The notes under the pieces: model-generated | Told to the model about the DNA's origin: nothing | Seen by the model: the letters and a program-made list of their open reading frames with translations, nothing else | Database searches by the model: none | Part shown: positions 27,725-44,500 of the stretch, piece by piece | Layout of the letters: each line of letters starts with the position of its first letter | Numbering within the stretch: position 1 is the first letter of the stretch | Program-made: the position numbers and the translations under genes | From: Owenia fusiformis | Lineage: Eukaryota; Annelida; Polychaeta; Sabellida; Oweniidae | DNA length: 64,000 nt | NCBI GenBank assembly: GCA_903813345.2 | Contig: CAIIXF020000007.1 | Span: forward strand, 17,218,714 to 17,282,713 | Direction: 5' to 3'

Positions 27725-28892
27725 TATTCATATAATCCAGGATAATCCGTGTACAAGTCAGTTGGGTGGGGGGGTGAAACGGGCAAATGGCAACATGTTA
27801 AGTAACAATGAGGTAACAATTACGCCAGGTTTAAACTAATTAATAAAATAGATTTAATCAGGTAACTGAACAAAACCTTACACAAAACTGAGAGAGGGTA
27901 ATGGGGGTATTTGAAAAATTATCTATACATCAGCACTAAATGTCCGATGTATGCCAATATGACATTAATCCATGTTATTTAATTTATATTGATACCCTTA
28001 AATGGTAAAAATAAATCAAATATTACATTGTGAAAATTTGGAATCCCCTATTCAATAACATGGGGTGTGTGTCACTGTAGGATCCACAGACTGAACAAAT
28101 ATCATGCATGTTGTGTGCATTCCATATATTTCACTAACCATATTAATAGGTTCATTCAAATTATATTTCTACATATTAATAACTTGAACAAAATAACAAT
28201 GAAATTCCATACGATCTAAGATCAGTTAGTGGAATAATGAAACATAAAGTACCCCCCTTAGAAAGATACATAAGTTCAAGCATCTAAAGTTAAGAGATAC
28301 TAGAGGTATCACCACTGGCTGATGATTTGATATTCCAATACAATGTATTTCCCAAACCAATTTATATAAATAAACATATACAATATTTTATTCTAAATCA
28401 ATACAATATTATTGAAAGATATGAAAGGTGATTGCTGAACTGACTACATTTTCATTGACTTCACAGATATTTGAATTTCAAAAAAAAAATCTTAAATTAT
28501 TTTCAATATCTATAATATAATCTGGGGGGTATAAATAGTCATGTGTTTACTGCATAACAAATCAAATATTAATCCTGAACACATGGCCTTGCCTAAGTCA
28601 GTTCTTTTACTTATCTTGATCTTCAATTGTGAAGTAAAGAAGTAAAAATGAATAAAAAAGACACCGACTTAGGCAAGGCTACTGAACACAGAAAAGACCA
28701 TAAAATAATACATATGATTGTGAGATATGAAATCTGTAATTTGCTATTTTCATTTCAATGGCACAATATAATTATCTATGTTGTCATTCTAACAGACTGA
28801 AAAGTTTACCCACAAGCAAAATATTAGAGACTACAGGCAAGACAATTCGAATTGGGTTGGTTTTGATGAAATAAAATGTCTATTTAAGAAAT

Positions 28893-29036
28893 ATAGACCG
28901 AAGAGCAGGTGTTATATTGATGAATACATACCGCAGGGCTAGGCACAAGCGTTTTCTGTTTGAAAGCTTCGCAAGTTTTTGTGCCTATCCATAAGGTATG
29001 TATTCATGGATATAACACCTGCTCTGAGGTCTTTAT
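28893..29036. mobile_element. Palindromic MITE, ~54-bp arms
   Basis: The left arm (from AGACC..AGAGCAGGTGTTATAT) is mirrored by the right arm ending ..ACCTGCTCTGAGGTCT, around a 35-bp centre. A second, shorter inverted pair (ATTCGAACATGA near 29041, TCATGTTCGAAT near 29213) lies just outside, so the full element may extend to about 29230. Confidence 0.7.
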
Positions 29037-29669
29037 TACGATTCGAACATGAAAACTCACCAAATTTTTTTGAATATTCATTATGGCCCGCCATTACTAT
29101 GACCCATCGTTATAACGTCACACATTACTCGTATTACCAGGTGCAGTGTTGACGAATACATACCGGGTGAAATATTGACTTTGTTCACAGTTTTTAGAAA
29201 GCGTGAATACAGTCATGTTCGAATTTCAGTTAGACCAAAACATTAAAAGCATGGTTGATTCAATCCTTTCCATCCAATTTGCATTTTGTTGATATCAACA
29301 TTACATTTTCTATATCCAACTTGTTTTTGAAACAAGCTGTGAAATTTGAAGAGAAGCCTTAGTGTTATTAACTAGTAGTCTCTTCTTGAGCTACAAGGAC
29401 AAACACATGTTTATGACTTGCTGATCTAAATTACACATCAGGTCTCAGTTTAGAAAAATAAATATTGCCAAAGTGAAGATTCATGTTTACCCCAAGGTTC
29501 CTTTTATCTCCTCTAAGCTCCAAACAGGTGTAGAAAGTAATAATGTTCAAAAGTTATGAGAATTAAAAGTATCCCGATGCATTTGATGCCATATTTCAGA
29601 TCATAAATAGGCCTATCTACGGTCCATGTAATTTTTATATTCTCTAGTCCTTTGGTGTCTGTCTGGTTG

Positions 29670-32600
29670 TTATGACGACGCAGTTGCAGGATCTGTTGTG
29701 GTGGAATCTGCTGGAGGTGCTGGTTCACTTGCCTCCGTGGCTGCTGGGGTATCAGGACTTGTTGTTGTCACAGGCACCTGGGGGACAGAGCTTGACACAT
29801 CTGTCATAGGTAGAGGGGGGATTGATATATTTGTAGGGAGCGGGAGACTTGTTGGTAACATTGACGCTGGAAAATGAAGTAAATTTAAAAGCATTTCATT
29901 TTTATTATTGACTTGAATAGCACTCACTGGTAATTGCTGTTACTATTATCCCAAATACAGTATTCAAAAACAATTTAATCAAAAAGTAGTCAGCAAGTGA
30001 ATTAAGGTTACAAACATGTAATGTACAGTATTAATTTTACAATAATGTATTGTAAATTGCTTCAATAAGACACCTGGTCTAGTTTGGCAATTCACCAACT
30101 CTGTGAAAACTTAAATCTTCATCAATAGCTAGTTTACATTGGTATCCTGTGATCTCATATTTAATGAATTTTATCAAAAATCTGTTAAAATAAATAGCCA
30201 CCAATGAATTCAAAACAATGCCAAATCAAACCGATTTACAGTAAAAATGGCGAACAATGCAAGAAGAATGTAATCTTTGACTTACTTGTTGGGAGAGGGG
30301 GCATCCCAGCTGGTAGATTGAGAGGAGGCATACTGATGGGGGGCATGCCTGGAATCTGTATTGGGGCCATCATTGGGGGCAGGTTTGACAGACCAGGGAT
30401 ATTAGGGAATGTTGATGGTACAGTCACACCTGCAAAATACAACACCAAAATTGTGATATAGCCTACTCCATACTTTCATTTCTCTAAATCGCTAAAAATG
30501 TTATTTTAGTTCCAATTTATTTTGATGCCTCCAGAAGTTTTTTAGACTACAGTGAGCATTTTGGTATCATTTGGTAGCAGATAACGCTCTAATCCCTACC
30601 TGCTGCTGAAGCCCCTCCTGGGGTACCAGTCAAGTTTACTCCCCCTGGTAGACCACCCTGGGGGGTAACTCCTGATGTATCACCTCCACTTGATGGTGGA
30701 ATTACAGGTATTGTAGGACTAGCTGGAACACCAACAATATTTGGTGAAAATTGTGCAACTTTAGGAGATTTAAAATTAAAATTTCAGAGAGTAATTCAAG
30801 AGTAATTCTAGGAAACAATGGATATCAATATCAAAATAATTTTACAAGTGTGCTTCATTTGCATGTATCTCAAACAAGTCATAGTATGGAATAAAGACAC
30901 CATTTAGACATACCTGTGTTGAAAGCAGTTGGAGGGGGTCCTCCTAGTGACATGTTGGCCATATTCTGAGCCACACCCGCAGCACCAGCACCTTGACCTG
31001 GGGATGCCAGGGAAACCTAGAACACAACAAATATGTTACTCTAGTGGACAGCTCTAGGACTTCGGCCTGCGGATATCAGGGAATCCTTGAACCAAACAAC
31101 AACAAACATGTTACTATATTGACCAACACATTTGAATAGAACAAACAAACATATAACAATAATGACCTGTAGCACCTTGACCTTGTGATACCAAGGAAAC
31201 CTAGAACAAAAACAAACATGATACTATAGCTACCAACTTTCTGAGTGTATCATAGAAACCTAGAACACAAAAATCATGTCATTGCATGGCTATGACAGAA
31301 TAAGTTTGTTATCCAGTCTCATAACCTTACTTTTAATACTGAATGATATTCACCAACTGCAAGGGAGCTATCAGTATCACTGATCATTAAAATACCTTTT
31401 TAATATGTTTTAATGGCCTTTGGCAAACCACATTAAATGCATTGGGATCAATAATAGTTATTAGCATGCAACATAATAATCTATGTGACACATTAATATA
31501 TTTTGAGGATATTACTGCAAATGACTACACATTCAATGCTGAACATGTGCAATTCGTGATTGACAAGCTTTGATTTAACACGTACATAACATGTGACATT
31601 TCCTTTGATTACTCCACTCAGTTTGTTGAGAATGAAAAAAATTAAAATGACACCAATTAAAAATCTATTTGATCATTTGTTTGATCAGTTCTGGACTTTA
31701 CTCATTCAAATTACAGGTACATTGAAAAGTTGGGACCCAAGTTTTAAGTGATTTGAAAAAATGCAGGACTCACAAACATCTCTCTCATCCCCTGACTAAT
31801 ATTCATGTCTCATATTGTCTTACATACTTGGACATGAAAAATAGACACTAACAATTATTTTACAAAAGGATAAATAATTTATTCATTGCATTTGTTTTTA
31901 CAGTGAAAATCAAAGCTGCAATAAGGTCCCATGTAAAACTATCTACTTGAGTTCAGCCACCCAATTTTCTCAAGCTATCTACTCAAGACCAAGAATTTCT
32001 TCAAATGGCCAAATGCACAAAATGATCTGAAAATCTAATCGGCATGTTTTAAATTATAAATAAGGAGAATATGCACCATGACACCCGACTTTTTGATGAT
32101 TTAGAACCTCAATGGGCATTTCACAATCATAGGTTCAAACTGACCTATGCAATTTGGGACCACTTTGTCTTTAAACTTTTGTTGATTTTTCAGATTATTT
32201 TTCACAAATCAAAATTTAAAATGTTAATCAGGGGGAATTTCAATGGCTTTTGAATCATCATAAAAGTGGAGTGTCATCGATGATTTCTGTTTAGTATATA
32301 GAGTCACCATCACCAAAGTATCTTTCATGCTAAAGAATATATGAACAAAAACCTATACTAGTTATAGACAAACAAAACAAAGGTGTGTTGGAATCACTCA
32401 TCTCAATTTTACAAATCAATCAATTTATCTGAATTAACTTTGTCACATGGTGGTTTTGTGTCTAATGGGCCTAACATTGTCTGAGTTGGTGTATTATTCT
32501 GGGTGTCACTTGCTGCAATGGTTGGTTCTGTATTGTCTTTTACATTGTCAAGACAACCAGGGACAGGAGGGTTAACTACTACACTTCCTGGTGAAACATT

Positions 32601-35600
32601 TGCTTGAGTGACATCACAGCATGTACTTGCCACAGGATTTGAACCAGTTGACACACCATTATGTGTCTCATCAGACACTGACACACCATTTTCAATTGAC
32701 ACATCTTTCGACACAACATTTACTGACACAGGGCCTGTAGGAGCATGTTCACAACAGGGTGGTGAGACAACTGCCTGTAAAGTAGATACTCAGTGTTCAC
32801 CAAGGATAAAGAAATTAAATAAAGCTGATGATATCGTAGTTGTGTGACAGTCTACTGGGAATGATGGTCTATTTCACAGGCTGATAATACAATTGTGTTT
32901 TACCTCTGAAAATCCATCCTGTTTAGGAGGCTGAGAGGCTGCAGCTGTTCCTTGGATTGATACAGTTGGGGGAAATTTCTCAACATCTGGTATCCTATGC
33001 AAGTAGCCGTAGCCAATACCACAACCCAAACTGTCAATAAAGAAGAACAGAACAGATATTAGCTAATACAAAAATAAATGGAGTAGACTGTATAATTAAC
33101 TATATGTATAAAGTTGGAGAAAACATTACCATTACTATTTAAATTGAAAAATATTTTCTTGAATATGACCATGTTGCATTCAGGTTATTTTTATCATGAA
33201 ATTAATACTGTAATTGTTATTCCCTATTAATGCTTATGTATGCCTACCTTCCTTCCCCACCCCAAGATGAGTTGGGTGTAATTGTGACCTCCCTACAACC
33301 ATCAGTATCTGTATTATAAACATATAGCTTCAGAGGCTTGCCTTCATGGGATTCTATCAGAGTGAACAGGTCTTCAGACTGGAAATAAAAGCAGACAAAA
33401 TATTGATTTGTATTAATCCGTTCACAGTGAGAGCTCCAATCATGATCATTATTCTGGATATTAATGATCTACTGTTTATAGTCATGTACTTTGTATTCAA
33501 AATAGACTTCAAATTAATAACTATGTATGCTGTCATCATAAGGTGGGCAGATTTAGATTAATTTGTTAATATATGCATCGTGAGAGACACAGCTTTGCAT
33601 CTCAGTCCCTCTGGCCTCAGCCATATGTTTTTTGCAAGGCAGAGACACAGGCCCGTAGCCAGGGGGGGGGGTTCGGCGAACCCCCCCTGGCCAAAATTTC
33701 TTTCAAAATCATGCAGTTGTTCACCATTCTGACTATTTTTTGAGTGATTTTTGGCCAAATTTGCAAAGTGAACCCCCCTAGAATTTTTTGTAAAAGTGAA
33801 CCCCCCCCCCTTGGAAAATTCTGGCTATGTGCCTTAGACATTATACTTCATCTGCTCGATTATGATAAAATAGAAGCAGTTTTTGTACATACCTCATGTA
33901 GAATGGAGTCTGCCCCTATGATGTAGTCATTGTTTGAATGTAGACCAGCCTGGGAGGCTGGAGAGTTGGGGTGTACCTCCTAAAGAAATACAATGATCAT
34001 TATGTATACTTTTTTACATACATATATTTTCTTGGTTTTCAAAGGATGGGGTAAGGTGCTTCTACACATGGAGGCCTAGAAAACATGTTGACCCCCATGT
34101 TGGAGTGTTGAGATTAAGAGGATATCTTTAATACTGAACAACAGAATACATGTATATTCATATTTGACACTGGATAGTTCAATATTAATTTAAGGAAAAT
34201 ATAAATTATAGGTCACTGACTAAAATTTGGGCTATTGCTAAAAAACAACTATTTTCCAAATAATATTTTGTTAATTAATGCTGTAGCAGTGAGCCATCTT
34301 TTAGTGGTATATAACTACCATAAAACGTATAGGAGTCAGTATATCTTTTGAGCATAGGCCTATATTAAAATTTTCAATATTGAACCTAGAATATAAATGT
34401 AATTAAATCTCAGGAATCATTGTCTCATTCATAAGTAAATTTGTACTAATCAATGTGATTTATCTCAACATAAAATGGTCATAAATGTTTTAACTCACCA
34501 ATACATGCCACACATTCTCATTAGCACCTTCAAATGAACAAAATCTGAAACATAAAGATACTTTTATTCAGATATGCCAGACGCAGAAATATTGAATTGT
34601 ATCGTCAGATTTGTTTCATTTTACCTACTATGCTATGATGTTATACAATATTATATTACACTAGTAGTTGTTCTTTCTTTTTGCATTACCATCCATGACA
34701 TACGGTATGGATATCCTGCCATTGAAACAATGTGATTATGATACCCTTGAATTGACACATAGACAAATAGCAAAACGTATTCAACAATTGCCATGTAGTG
34801 TGCATAACGAAGCTTCTTTGGCACAACTGGGCTGGTCGAGGATTCGTGCGGTCATAGATACAAAAAGTTAATGTTTCTGTGGTGCATCCTAAATCTACCA
34901 ACCACATGTGTGTATAAAATGATTTTTATAATTGAGTTCTTTAGATGGAAGTCAATTTCTGAACATTCAAAGTTGTACAGCAACTATTCAGTAATAAATG
35001 CAGTTTTGAACCTTGTGACAAGATACAATTTATGGCGATATATTGATGAATATTTTTTGAATTATGACCTGATGCCCAAATGTGCGTGGAAACGGATCGT
35101 TAAAGCATGCATAATACAATACGAAGAGGACAGATGGCACTTGTTATGTAACATATCTAACAGACTTAGCGTTTATAGAACGATACAAGTTACGATAAAA
35201 CCATGCCTATGGTGGAGAATTTGTCAATCGAATTGTAAATATATAGGGATGTGTAGGGATATGGTAAAACTGCTAACTGGTGCTTTCCCACTCAACTATG
35301 ACACTATTTGTCCTCTGTGTGGGATGACAAATGAAATGACAAGGCATTTTCTCTTAGATTGCCTTGAACTTCATGTAAGTAGGAGTGACTTGTTGGCAGT
35401 TTAAAGTGACAGAATATTTGATGGATATAATATGGTTGAAAAAATGGAGGTCCTACTAGGAAAAAAATGAAGCATTCGACTACAGAATGTATGTGAAGAT
35501 AATGTTAAGTGTCAAACATATGTTAAAAACAAGAGCTACAGCTATAGCTCTATAAACTATTAAATCAACACAGTTTGCGTTGTAAATATATATATATTTT

Positions 35601-37492
35601 TATTTTTATATTTTTAATATTGCCACATTAACTTTATAATTATTATGTACTCATCTGCATAGGTGGAAATAAAGATACATAAACATAAACATTGACTTAC
35701 CTAATGCTGACCCCAAGTAGGCCCTGTCCTCCCCAATGGTGACTTGGAGTGATAGAGACATCTCTGACACTTTGTGTCTTGCTGCTGTAGACAGTCATCT
35801 GTACTGGCTTCTCAATGTTAGTCTTTAATAATTCCTTTAGGTTTTCATTGTCTTGGTTCTGGAAACACAATCAAAAATATGCATGTATTATAAAATGACT
35901 ACTAGCTTTTGAAGAAGTGAATGTGCCAGAGTGTGTATGCATGCGTTTCAGTAAGACTAGATATTCCAAAAGTATTTATAATGGCCTGTTTGTAAAGCTG
36001 ATTTATGATATAAAGTCAAATATTTAATACATGTACTTACAAGTCTTGTTGTTCCTATTGCAACTATGAAGTCAAAGAAAGCTTCTAGTCCAGCTTTGTG
36101 GCCTGGGGAGTTCTCCTGCACCTGCAAGAATGAGACATGCTAATTGAATGATTTATTGATTGATCAACTGAATGGAGGCATGATTGAACACTCTAGTTGC
36201 TGTATGTCATACAGTATCACCAAACAGTAATATTCTATTTTGTTAATGAGATTTATGTCAGTCATACATGCCCCAGTCTCATACTTATAAATAAAGAATG
36301 AGATAGTAATGTTATATAGACCATAGCCTATCTATTCATATGTGCTAGTCTCAATGAGCACAATAAACGTGTGTGCACTCTGATCATGTTATGTGGATCT
36401 ACACAAGTACACAATATGTGAAGATGTAACGAGACCCTATCTGTTGCAAGACCTATGCCTGGCACAACCATCACCATGTTATTAAGTGTTTTTAAGTTTT
36501 GCAAGGATCCTGCCATGACCGTGGTAGAATCTAGTGTTATCGTGATAGCCTGGTATAACCGTCACAATGCTATATTATATTGCATGGCCTGTCATAACCG
36601 TGGTAATGTTAAAGCCTGATATGACCTTGACAATGCTATACTATATTTTAAGGCCTGACATGACCATGGCAATGTTAAAGCCTGATACAGTGGCCTTAGA
36701 AGAAGGTACATGTAAGGCAGAATGCTCGATCCTTATGATTTACTCGAGTCTCTAGCTTACAGCTAGACGAAACTTCATTGATTTCGTATGTACTGTGCTA
36801 CACGCACCAACACGCACCTAGAACTCATTTTTAATAAATTTTATAAATATTTTTAAGAATATTAATCATATTTAGGATGAAGCGTTGCTTGTCTGGATTT
36901 AGATATTTCAAAATTTCACTTCGGAGTTTGACACATGGTGAAATTTTCTCGCTGTAGCTAAAAATGGCTTCCGGTTCTGGACGTGAATAACATTTGAAAT
37001 TATTCTCGCTTAAAGAAATCAAATATAACAATAGATTCAGACGGGGATGTGAGCTGATGTTCTTCAAATCTATACATAAAGGTATATTTCATATTAATAT
37101 GCCATTTTTACTGTGCGTGTGACACAATGATTTACAATATTTATAATTCTAAGGCAGCTCAATCTTCCTCCTCAAAGCTGGAATATAGAGAAGGCTTTGG
37201 ACCGAAGTAACTTATGATAAACCGAACAAAATGTAAAATAAAGACATATGACAAGAAGAAAGACTGACTGTCATGCATGGATCTAGCCTAAGTCTTAGCC
37301 CATCTGAAAGATTTGTAGCCTAAGCTTAGATCTAGACTAATCAAAATCATTTTTCAATTTTTTGTAGGCCTAAAAAATTGATTGAGATTCGGAAAACTCC
37401 GTCCATGTTTTTATGAAACATATACTTACTCTCAAGACATGGTACCCCTCAGTTCCTCCACCTGGTACTGGAGAGCTTGCTGAACCTCCCAT
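29670..37492 (-). CDS. GORASP: GRASP55/65 Golgi reassembly-stacking protein, complete, 11 exons
   Basis: Peripheral Golgi protein that tethers cisternae through GRASP-domain oligomers. Exons (minus): 37492-37430, 36121-36041, 35858-35701, 34544-34499, 33979-33893, 33378-33248, 33030-32904, 31016-30914, 30722-30600, 30429-30286, 29866-29670; total 1260 nt, 419 aa. Seen: N-terminal MGGSAS, a myristoylation signal (Gly2); PDZ-like domain 1 (about 15-105, [31 protein letters not shown]); PDZ-like domain 2 (about 111-199, [46 protein letters not shown]). Residues after about 210 form a Pro/Ser/Gly/Asn-rich tail, the SPR region regulated by phosphorylation in vertebrates. A single gene standing for vertebrate GORASP1 and 2 is expected in invertebrates. 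The last acceptor choices (exons 9-11) rest on frame and composition rather than conservation. Confidence 0.94.
30981..31290 (-). repeat. Four degenerate copies of the GORASP exon 8 acceptor region
   Basis: Units at about 30981-31051, 31052-31126, 31164-31237 and 31238-31290 share the pattern CACCTTGACC..GGAAACCTAGAACA. On the minus strand this reads as an acceptor (TTCTAG) followed by GTTTCC. The first unit is the real acceptor. Copies 3 and 4 keep an intact TTCTAG/GTTTC junction. Confidence 0.7.
32409..32774 (-). CDS. GORASP: Probable alternative terminal exon of GORASP
   Basis: A good acceptor (CTACTTTACAG) at 32775 opens a 121-codon frame that ends in TAA at 32409. Its phase (0) matches the donor of exon 7 at 32904, so exons 1-7 plus this exon would give a 352-aa protein with an intact GRASP domain and a different tail. 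The tail is rich in Ser, Thr, Asn and Val with no known domain, like the SPR region. The only nearby donor-like GTAAAA leaves the wrong phase for exon 8, so inclusion should end the protein. A minus-strand AATAAA lies near 31873. An open stretch of this length is unlikely by chance in such AT-rich DNA, but expression is not shown. Confidence 0.6.
   Translation of the reverse strand, partial: AVVSPPCCEHAPTGPVSVNVVSKDVSIENGVSVSDETHNGVSTGSNPVASTCCDVTQANVSPGSVVVNPPVPGCLDNVKDNTEPTIAASDTQNNTPTQTMLGPLDTKPPCDKVNSDKLIDL
33648..33835. mobile_element. CAGGCCCGTAGCCAGG-ended hAT-like MITE, copy 1
   Basis: It starts CAGGCCCGTAGCC, ends CTGGCTATGTGCCTT, and is flanked by AGACA on both sides (5-bp duplication). 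Runs of GGGGG and CCCCC mark the inside. It lies in a GORASP intron. The other copies are at 42556 and 63250. Confidence 0.7.
34620..35694 (+). mobile_element. LINE 3' fragment in GORASP intron 3
   Basis: Plus-strand frames 34668-34868 and 34871-35404 (two different frames, so one shift) read as the end of a LINE ORF2. They show the post-RT thumb ([34 protein letters not shown]) and a C-terminal Cys/His motif ([18 protein letters not shown]). The 3' tail AATAAAGATACATAAACATA ends beside the GORASP exon 3 donor (35695-35700). The 5' part is missing. It is antisense to GORASP. Confidence 0.8.
36549..36700. repeat. 66-bp composite tandem repeat in GORASP intron 1
   Basis: Alternating 39-bp and 27-bp blocks, each beginning GCCTG (for example GCCTGATATGACCTTGACAA), make two full 66-bp units plus a partial one. 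Unit-to-unit identity looks about 75-80 percent. Confidence 0.6.
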
Positions 37493-38062
37493 ATTTCTTA
37501 CCTAAGCGCTAATACAATGAATATCAGACGTAATTTTGGAAAATTGCAACTTCTTCTTTTACGTCCGCAGATCCAACATGGCGACGTGGCAAAGTGTTGC
37601 ATTGTGGGATATGCCAACATCGCCCTTTGGTTATTTGTAAATCTCAAGGAACTGACAGTTTTTAGTGCATTTCACAACACAAAATTTTCCCAGGTGATTC
37701 TACAAATACCCAATAGTCTATCTGGTGTATTTCTGTGAGTGTGAATATGAGGAAAGTTGTCTTGTGGTCAATCTTGTAAACCACGAAATGCAGTATGGGT
37801 AATTTTTGTTCAGATTCTTGATGACCATGTTCTTCACTTGTCACTTTCAATCAAACATATCTGCGTTTTTACACATCATCTATGCAACAACCGTATATCT
37901 ATTGTGAAATAAGTTCTTAATGCATCTTTTGATAAGTTAATTTTAAGTTAAAAGGTTCAAATTGACAGAAATCGGCGTCGAGCGATTGGTACTTGAAAAG
38001 ATGAGAAAATTTTAGATTTTCTTTGTTCACATTGAAAGACATTTTGATGTTGATTAATCATC
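37493..38062. promoter_or_regulatory. Shared divergent promoter region of GORASP and NABP
   Basis: The two ATGs point away from each other 570 bp apart. CAACATGGCGAC at 37574-37585 is a near-consensus YY1 element about 80 bp upstream of the GORASP ATG, a usual position near a TATA-less start. No TATA box is seen for either gene. Open frames inside (37517-37738) are taken as chance. Confidence 0.6.
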
Positions 38063-41335
<3,273 letters not shown>

Positions 41336-41552
41336 AATTGCCTTACAAAATGTTATGATGGCCATGTAGTAAAATGTTCATTCTCATGCCATATGTCTCA
41401 AGTGGTCTCTCTGATTTTCATTGTTTTTTCACATTTCTCCAGTGAAGCGAATTATTCCCAAAAGACCTTAGACTGATGACTGAATGATGTTAGACTATAA
41501 AACAGGTCATACTTTAGAGAAAGCAACACTTGGAACATGATTTTTAAAGACA

Positions 41553-41558
41553 AATAAA
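41553..41558 (+). terminator. Candidate NABP poly(A) signal
   Basis: AATAAA lies 218 nt after the NABP stop codon. No other nearby signal is clearly better. Confidence 0.45.
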
Positions 41559-44500
41559 TTGCAAAAAATTATTACCCGTCTCTAAATAAGATGGAGAAAA
41601 CATCTAAAAATGGAGGACATGCATGAAGAATCTCATGGCCATCATGACATTTTGGGGATGTTGTTAAGCTTATTGCCCAAACAAAGATCACCATTTATAC
41701 CATTATTTTGGGAATGGGTTGGATTGTTTTAACTTTTAAATCTCAAGAAATGTTTTCACAACTCCATGTAAAATTTAATGAAAATAAGCAAGATTTGCTT
41801 TGTTATGCAGGAGTTTTCAGATTAAAAAATTATCAGACTTTTGTGAGTTAAGGCTTACCACACAGCAGTTAACAGTTAACACAAGCCTCAGATTTCATCT
41901 TGACAGAGATGGATTATTGCTTTGAACACTTATTGAATACTCATTGTGTATTTAGCGACACAAAGCCCCCTCATGTAACTTCATGAAGTTCCTTGGCTTT
42001 GGAGGAAGTGAATATTTCGCTCAGTCAGTTTTCACTGGCTAAGAATGAATGTATTGTCAAATGTTTATTTGAATTTAAATTAGCCAAGCAAGATAAAGTA
42101 TTAAGAAAATATCTTAGCAAAATTATCCAGTGGAGATTCATCCACGTTATTGTACAATGACACCTGAGTAACTGCATAGTAATCCACATCACATGAAATG
42201 TGATTAACATCACCTGACTTATAACATGAGACTACATCACATATAATGTTACTTCCAGTGAGATCTGGTGCTTTGGTTATAAAAACTGTATATATGTTCA
42301 AGTGAAGATATCAACACAAAAAATGTGTTGTCCTGGTAAACTGATGCTGCAGCATGAAGAAACCAATTTTATGGGTTACATGCTTATTGTCTCTATTGAC
42401 TGACTAAATGACTACCCTATTTAATATAGATTAGGTTGATATGAATTTTCTCAAGCCAAATAGGCCCAATTCTTCATTAAACAAAGTGTTAAAGATTGTA
42501 TCCCAATGTTAGATGGTTTGATAATCAAGTTTACATATACACTTTAGATCCATATCAGGCCCATAGCCAGAATTTGTCAGGGGGCGCACTTTTTGAAAAA
42601 TTCCCAGGGGTTCACTTTAGCGGTGGGGGAGGGGGGACTCCCCTGGCTACGGGCCGCCATATTATAAGCATTTTGGAATCATCTTGTCAGAGTGAATATA
42701 AATGAAAAAGAACACATGTGAGTGAACATAAATGTTGCAGTGAAAATAAATGAAAAACAAATTCCCACTTCAGAATTAAGTGAAAGGACTGAACTCACTT
42801 TAAAACACAGACTATGATTTCAAACCTAAATTTTATTGAAAGCATAATTTTTACACTGTAAGATTTACCACCCAAAATGTACAAATATTCTGTTTCTTTC
42901 CCACATTCTACATGGCTTACAAGATGTGGGATACAGTTACTGTACCCCATATAACTTTTTTCATAACACACAAAGGCAAGATATTATCCTCGATGTTCTT
43001 GAAGTAAATATGTTTGTTGAAATTCCACATATTAAGCAAATAAGTGTCTTGTTTTTTTTATTCTGATTTGATATAAAGACTAGATCAGATGAACTAGAAG
43101 TGATAGAGATTGTGGATACACAAGTGTTTGAAGCACAATATAGGATGGAGACTAATTGCATACTAGTATTCAACATTCATGATGTCCTCATTTCTGAGGG
43201 TCAATACTATTGTTATATATCAATAGATTAATCTTAACATTAAAGATGCAACAAATAGTGCCCTGTTGCCTATTTCCAAAATAAGCAGGTGCCAAATTAA
43301 CCAAAGTTAGCAATAACTAAGTACTGTATAACAGAAAGATCACAGCACTTTTATGGGTTCATACCCTGCACAATAATGTAAAAGGAAGATTGTTTTATTT
43401 TAGCTAAAAGTTACCTGTATATTTGTTCCAACCTAGTGACCTATTAATAAAAGTATGGAGCCATGGAGAACAAGTGCCCTACAGTAGCAAAGGTTTCGAT
43501 GTTGATGTCCCAATTACGAGCGAATATGCAGAAACAAAGGATGCCATGGTAATGAAGGAGAAATAGTCACAAACGGACAAATAAACAATATCAATCCATT
43601 GAACAAAATCGCAAATCCATCAAAGTCAAGGTTTTAACATGTGAAATGTCACCACCTGCCATTTGTTACAGGTGATGTATATCAACCGCCGAACACTGTC
43701 TACAAAAAAGTTGGAGACTAATTACAACATGTACAATATGAAACAAAAACAAGAGTATGTTGGATATTTCAATTTAATGTCCATGCACTTATTGCCACGT
43801 GGCTTATTCACTCTTATGTATTTTACAATTCTAAATACTCTCATTTTATTGAAGAATTTGTCTTAATCAGAATCTCACTCTCGAACTAAAAAGTTATTTG
43901 CTCATGGTGTACCTTTTTGTGTACTACTAGGCCTTGGCGAATTGCAAACCTCAAGTTATAAAGCTTTTTCTTATTCTTATATGTCACAACCATCATTGAA
44001 TTGTTGGTTCATGTTGAGATGTGTAATTTAAAGGGTGACGCATATCGTTTAGCAAATCGAACGCTCGTTTCTGGTGTTGCTCACCGTTTAGTATAAAAGG
44101 CCCGATCCCGGAATAATACTCAAGGGTTCACAGGTTCGAGGTCGTTGTGTCAACACCTCTAACTGTTATATAGCATAAGTATATTATAGATCGTCACACA
44201 TTTATAAAAGGGTGATTTTTATTTTGACAAATCAATTCCACATTTATGGGTGAAGTTTCAGGATCTTCTATTTGTGTATAATAAGAAAAAATTGGCATCT
44301 AAATTTCCCCATAACGTAATAGCAAACAGCTTGGCATATGAAATATCCTACAAATGAAACAAAGCAAGACAAACCGGTTTCTAATACAAGGATTTATATT
44401 GGCTGTTGTACATGTATTCTTTGAACGCAATCACTCTTTGGATAACGTTTTAAAATCATTATAAACGGATTACTTTATCTCAAAGACAATTTCAATAAAC

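Larger units (their letters stand above)
27253..29669. other. Intergenic region between tubulin promoter and GORASP 3' end
   Basis: No gene is seen. It holds an exact tandem duplication (27635-27724), a short inverted repeat (CCTTGCCTAAGTC near 28588 against GACTTAGGCAAGG near 28667), and a palindromic element at 28893-29036. The GORASP 3' UTR occupies an undetermined part of the right end. Confidence 0.5.

Noticed and set aside
30204-30461. Plus-strand Gly-rich open frame opposite GORASP exon 10
   Set aside because: Antisense shadow of a Pro-rich coding exon.
31164-31237. Duplicate GORASP exon 8 as a real alternative exon
   Set aside because: The acceptor copy is intact and the first dozen codons are similar, but the frame soon stops and no donor follows.
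34871-35404. 177-codon open frame as a possible host gene
   Set aside because: It reads as the C-terminal part of a LINE ORF2, frame-shifted from its upstream part, with a LINE-like 3' tail.
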